The notes below the pieces were generated by a model, which was not told where the DNA came from, made no database searches, and was given only the letters and a program-made list of their open reading frames with translations. From NCBI GenBank assembly GCA_019429275.1, contig JAHYJC010000016.1, positions 18,034 through 82,033 of the forward strand: DNA of 64,000 bases, read 5' to 3'. Shown in pieces: positions 9,083 through 18,651 of the stretch. The position numbers were made by a program, and so were the translations under genes. Within the stretch, counting starts at the first letter, position 1. Each line of letters opens with the position of its first letter. This DNA is from Lentimicrobium sp. (lineage in GTDB: Bacteria > Bacteroidota > Bacteroidia > Bacteroidales > Lentimicrobiaceae).

Positions 9083-9871
9083 ATGAAAAAACTTGCATTT
9101 GTAATATTTCTGGCCATTCCCCTGCTTTCGCCGGGGCAGATTAGTCTTGAGAACACCTACAATTATTCAGGAACTTATACAAACCTAAAGGTTTCGGGTG
9201 ACAAATTCTTCATCATGGATGTTGTCAACAGCCAGTGCAGGATTTACAATACCGATCACTCGTTGTGGAAAACTATCAATCTGAGCGTTCCCTCAAATAA
9301 CTACGTGTATGACATCAAATTTGTAAGCGAAAATCTCTTCACTACTGATAACACACTGTGTCTTGCTTATGTATATTACTATTATGATGAAGTGAATCAG
9401 TTTTACACTTACAATGCAAAAATTATCCGCGAAAATGGTTCCTTGCTTTTGACAATTCCGGGTTGTCAACACCTTAACCTATATAGAACCAAAGATGGAG
9501 CAACCAAACTCATTACTTATAGTTATGATTATTCTCTGCTATTTTACACCATAACAACCCGTATTTACAGCCTTCCGGGAACTATTACTTCAATAGCAGA
9601 AGGGGAAACAGGCTTGCCGGTGCTCTCAAACCTGCCAGCATTTCCAAATCCGGCTTCAACCGAGGTATCTATTCCTTATTCATTGCCTGCAGGTTCGGCT
9701 CCAGCAAGACTCAGCCTGATAAATGAGGCAGGTCAGGTTGTGAAAGAGACTATCATTTTACCCGAAAACAACAAATGCACATTAAATATTCAGGGAATGA
9801 AGTCTGGAGTTTATCTCTATCGAATTGATGCTGCCTCGGGTTCACACACGGGTAAAATTGTTGTAAACTGA
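9083..9871 (+). CDS. Secreted protein with T9SS type A sorting domain
   Basis: A 262-aa protein with a signal peptide (about 1-19, ending near SPGQ). The central region (about 25-170) is rich in Tyr, Asn and beta-strand patterns and I do not recognise it. The last 80 residues form a T9SS C-terminal domain: PAFPNPASTEVSIPY, then an LINEAGQVV strand, GMKSGVYLYRI, and a final basic-hydrophobic strand. Such domains direct export and surface attachment by the type IX system. It is convergent with the pseudogene that follows. Function beyond secretion is unknown. Confidence 0.8.
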   Translation: MKKLAFVIFLAIPLLSPGQISLENTYNYSGTYTNLKVSGDKFFIMDVVNSQCRIYNTDHSLWKTINLSVPSNNYVYDIKFVSENLFTTDNTLCLAYVYYYYDEVNQFYTYNAKIIRENGSLLLTIPGCQHLNLYRTKDGATKLITYSYDYSLLFYTITTRIYSLPGTITSIAEGETGLPVLSNLPAFPNPASTEVSIPYSLPAGSAPARLSLINEAGQVVKETIILPENNKCTLNIQGMKSGVYLYRIDAASGSHTGKIVVN

Positions 9872-9895
9872 AAACTTTCAAAGGATAAGCAACAA

Positions 9896-10820
9896 TTACT
9901 CTTTCACAACTTTACTTTCCGTCCATTTCCTGCCATTCCAAACCCTTAAGAGGTAGAGACCTGGGGTGAGCTTCAGAACAGGAATCAGTGTAATGGCTGA
10001 AACGGGAGTTGCATGGTAAACAAGCCTGCCCGCAGTATTATAAAGCTCAACTTCACAGTTTTCATACCACCCATTTTCAGGCATCTCAACATAGAGAAGA
10101 TTTTTTGCAGGGTTGGGATAAACCGATATGCCAACTGGTGCTGGCAACGTATTTGATGAAACAATAAAAGGACATACAGAGGTGGGGCAGTAAAATTGAA
10201 GGCTTGTCTCCAACACATATCTTCCCTTAAAAGGAGTAACCATCTTCTCAAATAATCCATAAGAGGAACCTATACCTTCGTAGAAGGGACCAAAAGAGCA
10301 ACCGCTATGTGCCACGATATACCTGGTGTTTATGCCATAGAATTCTCCGACTCCAACTTCCTCAACAATCAGATCGCCGCAACCTTCATGACTAACACAA
10401 AGATGGTTAGCGGTATCGCCTGTTGAAAGTGAAAAATCATAATACAGCACATCCTACCCAAAGAACAATACCCAAATGGATGAACATGTTCATAGACAAT
10501 TGCATATACCCGCCGGGCTTCGATATCATCGCGCATCAGGGCAAAAAGTGTATAGGGAGAAACAGCATAGTAAGGCGGGTTGTGGTTGTCTGTTTCCAGA
10601 TCGCGTCTGTATATTTTTTTTACACCATTTCATTAACCACTGTATCGCCCAGCGCATAATACTCCCAAAAAACGTCTCCAAATCAGGGTATTTGCATATC
10701 ATCAAGTTGCACTATCCACCGCGCACTGTCAACTTCCATGGGGCGGTAGTCCTAAGCAGTGGACCTGACAAAATTTAATACAGTCAATAAAACAAAAAGT
10801 ATTAATCCGTAAAGTTTCAT
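9896..10820 (-). pseudogene. Decayed T9SS-sorted protein gene: two stops and two frameshifts
   Basis: A 184-aa open frame (9896-10450, GTG start) carries an intact T9SS C-terminal domain (VYPNPAKNLLYVEM, LYNTAGRLVYH, PGLYLLRVWNG) but lacks a signal peptide. Reading upstream on the same strand recovers the missing part: a signal peptide from the ATG at 10820 (MKLYGLILFVLLTVLNF), a TAG at 10754-10752 where a Gln would fit, DYRPMEVDSARWIVQLDD, a TGA at 10685-10683 where a Trp would fit, then FWEYYALGDTVVNEMV. A frameshift in the A-run at 10614-10621 leads into KKIYRRDLE and, further on, LFALMRDDIEARRVYAIVYE. A second frameshift near 10450-10460 leads into the open C-terminal part. The restored protein would be about 300 residues. 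The pattern indicates a gene lost in this lineage. Confidence 0.85.
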
Positions 10821-10889
10821 AATATTTAACTGAATTGGTGGTCAAAAATCTTATATCCTGCTCAGGATTTTGTGATATTGGTGCGATTG

Positions 10890-12794
10890 CTAAAACCTGT
10901 AAGGATTCTCCAGATTCTGCTCAGTGCCGTCGCTCAGGTGCACTTTGAGCTGGGGTTCATTCAGTTGGTTAATAATTTCATCTTTACTGGTAATTTCCGA
11001 AACATAAATTAAACTGAGCATAAAACCGCTATCTGAAGGGTTGATTTCAAATTTTATTACACCCCGGTTGTTGCTGATGTGGCTAAGCAGATACCAGGGC
11101 ATATCAGGTATTGAAGGATCAGCAGCTTTGGCAAAAGGAATCAACAGGTTGTCGGTTTGGGCAGCATTGTATTTGTCAAAGCCATTGAATGTCATTGAAA
11201 CCGGCTCATACATTTTCTCCAGATAATTCTTCAGATTTAAGCCCTCATTCGAAACGACCGAAGCTACTTTAAATCCGGCACTGGCTTCTCTTTGCTCTCC
11301 ACCGGATTCCCATTTTACTTTCTTTTCCTCAATTATTTTACTAATTTCTCCGGTTGAAACAAGGGTGGAATCAAAATATATCAAGGTATGCACCGGCTCA
11401 CCAAACATAGTTTCAAAGGCCAGGATTCCAGGTTTTTGCGATAATTTTATTGACAGAAGTCCGGCATCGGAAGGATCGAAGAATTTATCCACGGCAAATT
11501 CAGCAACAGCAACTTTACCAATGGTTTGCGCAGGAGCTGCAATTACCCGTGAGACCGGAGTAAACATAAATTCCTTGATCACCGTTTCGCTGGTAGTTGC
11601 CTGATCGTAGTAGATTTTAACACTGTTGTCAGACACAAAAGCTTCAACCCCCAAAACACCGGGTAACTCTTTCATATGATTGGCAAAAGACATGGAACTG
11701 CCAAAACATTTCACACTTTTCAGTCCCGATTGCTGGTAAATACCGGCTTCTCTCATTTGTTCACTTGTTCCCCATTTGAGGCTGATGGTCGGGATATCGG
11801 TGACGGATGCAAATGCAAGTCCAAGTGCAATCAGCGCAACCGTGGCGGCTGCCGGCAGCCAATTGATTTTTCTTTTGCTGAACTGCAGGGTTTCTGGCTC
11901 CGGGCATTTGGTCACACAATCGCCGCATAGGTGACAGTCGATGTGCTGAACTTTGGGGATATCAGAAATTTTTATTGCCATTGGACACACTTTGTCGCAA
12001 ATACGGCATGAAGTGCAGGTATCGGCTTTGCGTGTCACCCTAACAATAGGAAATATTCCGAATTTCAGGCGGGTAGTTTCAACGATCACACCAGCCAGAC
12101 AAAGAGCCCCAAGCAACCATATCCAACCGATTGAAAGTCCGAAACCCACTGTTAGAAGCGCATAAACAGCCGCAATCCCAAGAAATACAAAACCAAAACT
12201 AAAGATATTTGATGCAGCACTCAGCGGGCAGATGTATTTGCACCAGAACTGCCTTACAAAAAAAGACCCCGGGATTGCAAGCAATAAGGCCATAACAGCA
12301 TATCCCATCACAACATCAGAGCTGAAACCAGAAAAGAGAGCATAATAAGGATCAAATGTCTTGCAGAAAAGTTCGCTGCTGCTGATGGTGAAGTAAAATG
12401 TGATAAATAAAATTGCATATTTTAAAACACGCAGTAAACGATCGGCAATTCCTGTGATCACAAAATTCATTTTGAAGCGTTTGCCCTGCCAGCCCAACCA
12501 TTCGGTAAAAGTACCAATGGGGCATATATAACTGCAGAATAGCTTGCTGAAAAGAAAAACTCCGGCCAGCAATGCCAAACCCATTGCAATCTGGGTGGTG
12601 GTCATTGAACAGGCTAAAGAGTTACTTGCCAGATATGATGATAAGGCCTGTAAGCCGCCAAACGGACAATAAGCCTCAAAATCAGCGATATACGACTTAT
12701 CAACAAATGGCCTGATAACCATATATAACAGCAGTCCAAGGATTATCCACTGAAGTGCAATTCTGTAATAATTTCTTTTTTTTGCTTTTGCCAT
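10890..12794 (-). CDS. Membrane 4Fe-4S protein (NapH/CcoG-like) with two HMA-like domains
   Basis: From the ATG at 12794 this is a 634-aa protein; an in-frame start 60 bp upstream adds an unlikely leader. The first 250 residues hold about six membrane helices with CPFGG, SYICPIGT and KYICPLSA motifs, as in NapH/CcoG proteins. Two ferredoxin-type clusters follow: CTSCRICDKVCP from Cys260 and CHLCGDCVTKCP from Cys287. After another membrane helix (about 315-335) come two repeats with the beta-alpha-beta-beta-alpha-beta pattern of heavy-metal-associated domains (about 358-428 and 440-515). The first has KCFGSSM where HMA domains have GMxCxxC. Likely roles are membrane electron transfer or metal handling. 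The exact reaction is not evident. Confidence 0.75.
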   Translation of the reverse strand: MAKAKKRNYYRIALQWIILGLLLYMVIRPFVDKSYIADFEAYCPFGGLQALSSYLASNSLACSMTTTQIAMGLALLAGVFLFSKLFCSYICPIGTFTEWLGWQGKRFKMNFVITGIADRLLRVLKYAILFITFYFTISSSELFCKTFDPYYALFSGFSSDVVMGYAVMALLLAIPGSFFVRQFWCKYICPLSAASNIFSFGFVFLGIAAVYALLTVGFGLSIGWIWLLGALCLAGVIVETTRLKFGIFPIVRVTRKADTCTSCRICDKVCPMAIKISDIPKVQHIDCHLCGDCVTKCPEPETLQFSKRKINWLPAAATVALIALGLAFASVTDIPTISLKWGTSEQMREAGIYQQSGLKSVKCFGSSMSFANHMKELPGVLGVEAFVSDNSVKIYYDQATTSETVIKEFMFTPVSRVIAAPAQTIGKVAVAEFAVDKFFDPSDAGLLSIKLSQKPGILAFETMFGEPVHTLIYFDSTLVSTGEISKIIEEKKVKWESGGEQREASAGFKVASVVSNEGLNLKNYLEKMYEPVSMTFNGFDKYNAAQTDNLLIPFAKAADPSIPDMPWYLLSHISNNRGVIKFEINPSDSGFMLSLIYVSEITSKDEIINQLNEPQLKVHLSDGTEQNLENPYRF

Positions 12795-12945
12795 GACAAC
12801 TTCATAATATGAATGAATGTTCAAAAATAGGAACTTAAAAAAACCATAACACACAGAAAGCTAATTCATATTGATTTTAAACAACATCACAAATTGCTCA
12901 CGATAACCTTAAAAATGATTAAGTTTGTCAGTAAATGTTTCTAAA

Positions 12946-13995
12946 ATGCCAAGAAATTTTAAACTGACTCTTATTGCCCTGCTATTTTGCACATTGGCAG
13001 GAATTAATATTGCCGTTGCTCAGGATGATAAACCAAAAGCGGAAGAATTCCGGATTATGTTCTATAATGTTGAGAATCTTTTTGACCCATTTGATGACAC
13101 CCTGAAAAACGATGCAGAATTTCTTCCAGGAGGAATGCGCGGATGGACTTGGAGAAAGTTTGAGAAAAAGCTTCAGAATACTGCAAAGGTCATTATTAGT
13201 ACCGGAGGATGGCGTCCGCCTGAAATTGTCGGCTTTTGTGAAGTCGAGAACCGATTTTCGCTTATCCAATTGTTAAAACGAACACCTCTGGAACGATTTG
13301 GATACCAAATAGTTCATCAGGAATCGCCTGATTTCAGGGGTATTGATGTTGCTCTCATCTACAGGCCCGACAAATTCACCAAGCTATTTCATAAGGCTAT
13401 TCCGGTGTTTTTCGACTCTGACACTATTTCGACAACTCGTGACATCCTCTATGTAAAAGGGCTAGCCGGTACAGATACTTTACACATTTTTGTGAATCAC
13501 TGGCCTTCAAAATATGGAGGAGCAACTGCCACAATTCCCCGGCGAAGAGACGCTGCCCTTGCTTTGAAAGCCAGTATAGATTCGCTTTATGCTGTTGTTA
13601 AAAATCCTTTAGTTGTTATTACAGGTGATTTCAACGATACTCCGGTTGATGAAAGTGTGGAAATCCATCTTGAAGCCCGGTTGAAAGTTCCCGAAAGCAA
13701 CGGATTCTACCTGTACAATTTAATGACCCCGTTTATGGATAAATGGGATACCGGCACTCACAAATTCAGGGAAGAATGGAGCATTATCGATCAATTCATC
13801 ATTTCTTCACCATTATTGCTTAAAAAAGAAGGTTTAAGACTTGCTGAATCACCTGTAGAAATCGTGCGTTTCCCATTTATGGTAGAAGAGGATAGAACGC
13901 ATAACGGAACAAAACCATTCCGCACTTTCAACGGAATGCGCTACCAGGGAGGCTTCAGCGACCACTTGCCAATACTTTTGCGGCTAAAATATTAG
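12946..13995 (+). CDS. Secreted endonuclease/exonuclease/phosphatase-family protein
   Basis: From the ATG at 12946 the protein is 349 aa with a clean signal peptide (about 1-26, ending VAQ); a TTG start 21 bp upstream is less likely. The EEP fold motifs are in order: FYNVENLFDPFDD with metal-binding Asn and Glu, a Glu in GFCEVEN, FVNHWPSK, ITGDFNDTP, and the terminal GFSDHLPI with the catalytic Asp-His pair. The family cleaves phosphodiester bonds in nucleic acids or phospholipids. With export it may scavenge extracellular or periplasmic DNA. It is divergent from the Fe-S gene. Confidence 0.88.
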   Translation: MPRNFKLTLIALLFCTLAGINIAVAQDDKPKAEEFRIMFYNVENLFDPFDDTLKNDAEFLPGGMRGWTWRKFEKKLQNTAKVIISTGGWRPPEIVGFCEVENRFSLIQLLKRTPLERFGYQIVHQESPDFRGIDVALIYRPDKFTKLFHKAIPVFFDSDTISTTRDILYVKGLAGTDTLHIFVNHWPSKYGGATATIPRRRDAALALKASIDSLYAVVKNPLVVITGDFNDTPVDESVEIHLEARLKVPESNGFYLYNLMTPFMDKWDTGTHKFREEWSIIDQFIISSPLLLKKEGLRLAESPVEIVRFPFMVEEDRTHNGTKPFRTFNGMRYQGGFSDHLPILLRLKY

Positions 13996-14011
13996 GCTAA
14001 TTTTGCCTGGC

Positions 14012-16117
14012 CTACAGTTCTATTATCATTGCTCCTTTATCATAAACCGAATAAAACGGAATATTTTCTTTCGAAAAATCCTCCTGCCATTTCATTGTCC
14101 GGCGCTTTGAACTGGAAGCATCCATAATAAATAATGCTCCGGGAAAGGCACTTATCAATTCTGAAGCTGTTACATAAGCATTCGATCGTAAAACAACATA
14201 ATCAACATTGATTTGCTTTCCAGTTTCAGGCAGGCAGTTTTTATCAGAAACTATTGCAATTCTTGTACCTCCGGCTAATATAAAACCTTTGTAAGCCACT
14301 GCCATTTTTTCGTTGTTAAATGAAGAAGTAACTTCAACCATTTCGAATGGCTTCATACCCTTTTCAATGATGTAGCCTTCGAGAGGATAGGAAAGTTTTT
14401 CAGGGCTTGACATCAGCGCAGAATCGGCAAACAATAAATGTTGCTGCCCATGAACCAGGCTTATGGCCGTGTGACTGCGGATATGGTGCACCACAAGTTC
14501 ATGACGGGTAATGCGCTCTGTGTTTCTATAAGTATTTCCTGCAAGAAACAAGATCAAAAAAGCCACACCCATCCTGAACCAGATTCGCTTTTTATCCAGA
14601 TACCAGGCAAAAAGCATCAAAATAACCAAATAAACAAGAAATGTTGAAATCCAGGGAAGGTAGATATTCCTGACAACAGCGCCCGGCAATCCCTCAATAA
14701 GCCCGACTGCAGTATTCAGAAATTTGAATTCCCAAACCAGAAGAGTTGCTGCATAGCCGGCAACAACAGGGATTTTGGAAAGAATAATAAATGCCAGCCC
14801 TGAATAAATCAACACTCCCGCAAGAGGGATAACGAGGAGGTTAGTAAGAAGAAAGTAGCTCGGAAACTGGTGAAAATACATAAGGGAGATTGGCCCTGTG
14901 GCAATCTGAGCAGCCAGGGAAACTGTTATGATGTCCCAGAGATACTTTTGAAACTTGTTTGCAGGTACAAACAATTTTTGCAGATGAGGTTGAAGTATCA
15001 CAATGCCAAGCACTGCAGCATAGGAAAGTTGAAAACCCAGTTCAAAAATGATGGATGGCTGTATCAACAGCAAAATAAATGCAGAGGCTGCCACTGAATT
15101 GATAATGTGAGATTTACGGTTAAGTGCCCCACCAATGGTAACCAGTGAAAACATAAGTGATGCCCGCATAACTGAAGGAGCCAGCCCGGTTATAAGTGCA
15201 TAAAACCAGATAACCAGAAGAATAAGGACCGGGCGGAGCCAATTCCCGTTTTTTCTTTTCCTTAGAAAAAAGAAAAGTTTATCGGCCAGCAAAAATATAA
15301 TCCCGACATGTAATCCGGAAACACACAAGATATGCATTGCTCCAGCTCCGGCAAATTCCTTGCGCTGATCTGCATCCAGAAGATCTCCATAACCTATGAG
15401 AAGGGCCGCTGCCAAGGCATATTCGCGACCATCAATTCCCGCATCCCGGAATAAGGTCAGAAACCCATTTCTGACCTGATAAGCAAATTTTTGTAAAAAA
15501 TTACCTCCTACATTGTGTATGACTTCATACCTGCCACTCTTCAGAAAAACCTGATGATGAATCCCTTTGTTGGCAAGATAAGCAGCATAATTAAACTCTC
15601 CAGGATTACCCGGTCCGGGAATTGGAAAAGGCTGTTCGGAAAAGATAATTCTGTCGCCATAGCTGATTTGCCTGCCCGCCGAGTCTTTGGAAACATAAAC
15701 CATGATGCGCCCCTTTACATTTTTGTGCAGACCATTGACCAATGCAACTTCAGATTTGACCGTAAAACGTATTGAATTTGCTCTCTCGGCCGGCTCATCA
15801 GCTACTATTGCTGAAATGGCTTCAATATCAGAAGCGCCAATTCCTGTAAAATGATTCCGGTGATTGATTTCCGCTTTTGTATCGGCCAGCAAAAATCCAA
15901 AAATTATAAGAAATAAATTCACCAGAAGACCATAAATCCATCGGCCTGCGTAAGCAGATTTGGTATTGAGCAAATTTCGCAGCGGAATTATAGCAAGTGG
16001 TACAAAAACCAACCAAATTGGAATATCAGGCCATTCATCTGATAACCGGTGCAATATAATGCCGGCTAAAAGTGGAATTACCAACCTGACGAATGGATAT
16101 CTGGTCCAGGTTTTCAA
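14012..16117 (-). CDS. comEC: ComEC/Rec2-type DNA uptake channel
   Basis: A 701-aa polytopic protein. An N-terminal DUF4131-like region (about 1-190) with two or three helices and a beta domain precedes the Competence domain (about 220-510), which has GHAMHILCVSGLHV-like HILCVSGLHVGII and LTGLAPSVMRASLMF-like signatures. ComEC moves single-stranded DNA across the inner membrane in transformation. The C-terminal 180 residues sit where a metallo-beta-lactamase-like domain is often found, but I see no HxHxDH motif, so that part is probably non-catalytic or a shortened relic. No other com gene is adjacent. Confidence 0.88.
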   Translation of the reverse strand: MKTWTRYPFVRLVIPLLAGIILHRLSDEWPDIPIWLVFVPLAIIPLRNLLNTKSAYAGRWIYGLLVNLFLIIFGFLLADTKAEINHRNHFTGIGASDIEAISAIVADEPAERANSIRFTVKSEVALVNGLHKNVKGRIMVYVSKDSAGRQISYGDRIIFSEQPFPIPGPGNPGEFNYAAYLANKGIHHQVFLKSGRYEVIHNVGGNFLQKFAYQVRNGFLTLFRDAGIDGREYALAAALLIGYGDLLDADQRKEFAGAGAMHILCVSGLHVGIIFLLADKLFFFLRKRKNGNWLRPVLILLVIWFYALITGLAPSVMRASLMFSLVTIGGALNRKSHIINSVAASAFILLLIQPSIIFELGFQLSYAAVLGIVILQPHLQKLFVPANKFQKYLWDIITVSLAAQIATGPISLMYFHQFPSYFLLTNLLVIPLAGVLIYSGLAFIILSKIPVVAGYAATLLVWEFKFLNTAVGLIEGLPGAVVRNIYLPWISTFLVYLVILMLFAWYLDKKRIWFRMGVAFLILFLAGNTYRNTERITRHELVVHHIRSHTAISLVHGQQHLLFADSALMSSPEKLSYPLEGYIIEKGMKPFEMVEVTSSFNNEKMAVAYKGFILAGGTRIAIVSDKNCLPETGKQINVDYVVLRSNAYVTASELISAFPGALFIMDASSSKRRTMKWQEDFSKENIPFYSVYDKGAMIIEL

Positions 16118-16237
16118 AATGAGAAATTTCTTTTTTAATCGGAAAATAAAAATATAAATTTAATTTCAGATTATGGCTTAAATTCTTTTGAGCTTCAGAA
16201 AATGGCATGGAGACAAGAGAAAATTTTTCAGGATGGT

Positions 16238-17356
16238 TCAGTCGGCCTGAGAAAAGGTTTTTGTTTTCATAAATTGGAGCACCGAATTTGCAGCCCTTTT
16301 AGAAGCACCTTTACCTCCAAGTTTCAGCAGAAGATCTGAATAATCTTTTTCCAGTTGCTGCTTTATTATTTTTTCATTGAGCAGCAAATCGAGTTCCCGG
16401 GTTAAATTTGCTGCAGACATCTCGTTTTGAATCAGTTCTTTTACAATAACTCTATCCATGATAAGGTTAACCAGTGAAATGTACTTCACTTTGATCAGTT
16501 TCTTTGCAATATAGTAGGAAACAGTTCCTCCTTTGTAGCAAACCATTTCAGGCGTGCCGATAATAGCGGTTTCGAGTGTTGCTGTGCCCGAAGTTACAAT
16601 TGCAGCTTTTGCCTGTTTTAGCAAATCATAAGTCCGGCCTGTTACCACAGGAATATTGGCATGGCCGGCAATTTTATGATAAAAATCTTCATTATAAGAG
16701 CCAACACCTGCAATCACAAAACGTACATCAGGGAAATTGCCAGCTGCCTGGACCATTGCCGGAAGGTTTTTTTGTATTTCTTGTTTCCTGCTGCCAGGCA
16801 ATAGCGCAACAACCGGCCGCTGCTCATCGGGAAAAACAGGTTTGAAATTGCTTTGTTCCAGGACATCAAGCAAAGGATGACCATGGAATTCAACTTCCAT
16901 ACCATGTTGAGCATAAAATTCCTTTTCAAAGGGCAGGATGACCATCATTTTATCAACCACTTTTCGGATGGTTTTCATGCGTGATTGCTTCCATGCCCAA
17001 ACCTGGGGAGAGATATAATAGATAACCGGAATTTTTCGAAGATGCAGAAACTCTGCTATTTTAAGATTAAAACCCGGGTAATCTATCAAAATTACAGCAT
17101 CGGGTTTATATTCAAGAATATCTTTTTTGCAAAAAGCGAGATTACGCAGAATGGTTCTAAGATTAAGCACAACTTCCAGAAACCCCATAAAGGCTAATTC
17201 GCTGTAATGTTTTACCATTACCCCACCCTGCTGAGCCATCAGATTACCACCCCAGCAGCGGAACTCCAACTTTTTATTGATGGAATTCAGTTCTCTCATA
17301 AGATTGGAAGCGTGAAGATCGCCTGAAGCTTCGCCTGCAATTATATAAAACTTCAT
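16238..17356 (-). CDS. lpxB: Lipid-A-disaccharide synthase
   Basis: I chose the ATG at 17356, which gives MKFYIIAGEASGDLHASNLM and 372 aa, the usual LpxB length; the open frame extends 132 bp further upstream into unlikely sequence. LpxB (GT19) joins UDP-2,3-diacylglucosamine to lipid X in lipid A synthesis at the cytoplasmic membrane. Motifs include IAGEASGDLH, YYISPQVWAWKQSR, LLPGSRKQEI and TSGTATLETA. It starts 8 bp after the small membrane protein gene and lies downstream of surE. Confidence 0.96.
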   Translation of the reverse strand: MKFYIIAGEASGDLHASNLMRELNSINKKLEFRCWGGNLMAQQGGVMVKHYSELAFMGFLEVVLNLRTILRNLAFCKKDILEYKPDAVILIDYPGFNLKIAEFLHLRKIPVIYYISPQVWAWKQSRMKTIRKVVDKMMVILPFEKEFYAQHGMEVEFHGHPLLDVLEQSNFKPVFPDEQRPVVALLPGSRKQEIQKNLPAMVQAAGNFPDVRFVIAGVGSYNEDFYHKIAGHANIPVVTGRTYDLLKQAKAAIVTSGTATLETAIIGTPEMVCYKGGTVSYYIAKKLIKVKYISLVNLIMDRVIVKELIQNEMSAANLTRELDLLLNEKIIKQQLEKDYSDLLLKLGGKGASKRAANSVLQFMKTKTFSQAD

Positions 17357-17364
17357 GATTAAAA

Positions 17365-17670
17365 TTAAAAGACAAAAATGCTGAATGGTTTTCCGTCGAT
17401 CAACACAAAATACAATATGATAGATAGAAAAATCACTACCAAAACTCCCGATCCGGCTTTTGAAAATTTCATTTTTTTCATGTACCATCGCATCAGCAAA
17501 ACGCCAGGGATAAAGGCCAGCAGCAACAGCTTGTTTTCAGGCTGATTTTCAGAAAAAATGTTATAAATCAATGGACCGGCAAAAATAATAAGCGCAGCAG
17601 TAAATAAAGTCAAAAGCAGGCCTGCCAGAAAGCCAATAAAAAAGTTGTCGTTTTTCCACATATCTGTCAA
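17365..17670 (-). CDS. Small membrane protein between surE and lpxB, function unknown
   Basis: A 101-aa protein with three hydrophobic segments (about 11-36, 46-60 and 72-92) and a short basic link WYMKKMKFSK between the second and third. No recognised motif. It ends 8 bp before lpxB and lies 99 bp beyond surE on the same strand, so it is probably expressed with lipid A genes. I do not assign a function. Confidence 0.6.
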   Translation of the reverse strand: MTDMWKNDNFFIGFLAGLLLTLFTAALIIFAGPLIYNIFSENQPENKLLLLAFIPGVLLMRWYMKKMKFSKAGSGVLVVIFLSIILYFVLIDGKPFSIFVF

Positions 17671-17769
17671 CAGCTAAATCAAATTTCCGGTAATTCGCAT
17701 TGTTCAGAACAGCAAAACGAAGTGAGCCAGGAAATTAAGTTTTCATGTTCAAAATGAGCTAACCAGGAG

Positions 17770-18546
17770 CTAATTGAGATTTCCGGTTTCCCAGTCTCTT
17801 AACAAAGGTATGGTTTTATGTGATGTCAGATCAAAATGCATAGGGACAACCGATACAAAATTGTTGCGCAAAGCCCATTCATCAGTATCTTCGCCCTCGT
17901 CGCTATTGCGGAATACTCCGGTAAGCCAGAAATAATCCCGCATATGAGGATCCTGCCTGTGGTCAAATTTTTCATCCCAGAATGCCATGGCCTGGCGTAC
18001 AATTCGAATCCCTTTAATCGGTGAACCATTTACTGAAGGAATATTGACATTCAGACAAGTATAATCAGGAAGGCCACATTTAAGAACATTTTCAGCAATT
18101 GACCTGATATAGGGTGCACATTTACTGAAATCGGCAGAAAAAGAATAGTCATCAAGCGAAAAACCTATTGAAGGAATATTATCAATTGCTCCCTCGATGA
18201 CAGCGGCCATGGTTCCGGAATAAATTACATTGACCGAAGCGTTTGATCCATGGTTGATTCCTGATACCACCAGATCAGGCTTTTTACCAAGAATAGCTTT
18301 TTGACCAATTTTTACGCAATCGGCCGGAGTACCACTGCAGGAAAATTCCCGGAAGCCTGTCTCTTCTCTTAGCTTTTGAATCCTCAGGGGAGATGTGATG
18401 GTAACAGCATGTCCGGTGGCAGACATAGGTTTATCGGGTGCAACAACAATTACATCTCCAAGTTGGCGCATAACATCGGTAAGAATTTTGAGACCCGGAG
18501 CATGTATTCCGTCATCATTGGTAATCAGTATTAACGGTTTATTCAT
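17770..18546 (-). CDS. surE: 5'/3'-nucleotidase SurE
   Basis: A 258-aa metal-dependent phosphatase of the SurE family. The N-terminus ILITNDDGIHAPGL carries the two metal-binding aspartates. GTPADCVKIG and VSGINHGSNASVNVIYSGTM hold the remaining active-site Ser and Asn. The length matches the family. SurE acts on nucleoside monophosphates, often in stress survival. In this phylum it commonly sits near lpxB, as here. Confidence 0.96.
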   Translation of the reverse strand: MNKPLILITNDDGIHAPGLKILTDVMRQLGDVIVVAPDKPMSATGHAVTITSPLRIQKLREETGFREFSCSGTPADCVKIGQKAILGKKPDLVVSGINHGSNASVNVIYSGTMAAVIEGAIDNIPSIGFSLDDYSFSADFSKCAPYIRSIAENVLKCGLPDYTCLNVNIPSVNGSPIKGIRIVRQAMAFWDEKFDHRQDPHMRDYFWLTGVFRNSDEGEDTDEWALRNNFVSVVPMHFDLTSHKTIPLLRDWETGNLN

Positions 18547-18651
18547 TGAAATTCAAATTTTTCTATTAATGTATTATTGTATTAATGGTTCGTTTCATTT
18601 GCAGGATGCGACCTGATTGCATTTTCGAAACAATAAACTCATTCATGATCA

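Noticed and set aside
10423..10778. Two plus-strand open frames of 78 and 100 aa
   Set aside because: They are antisense to the decayed T9SS gene, whose minus-strand reading explains the region better.
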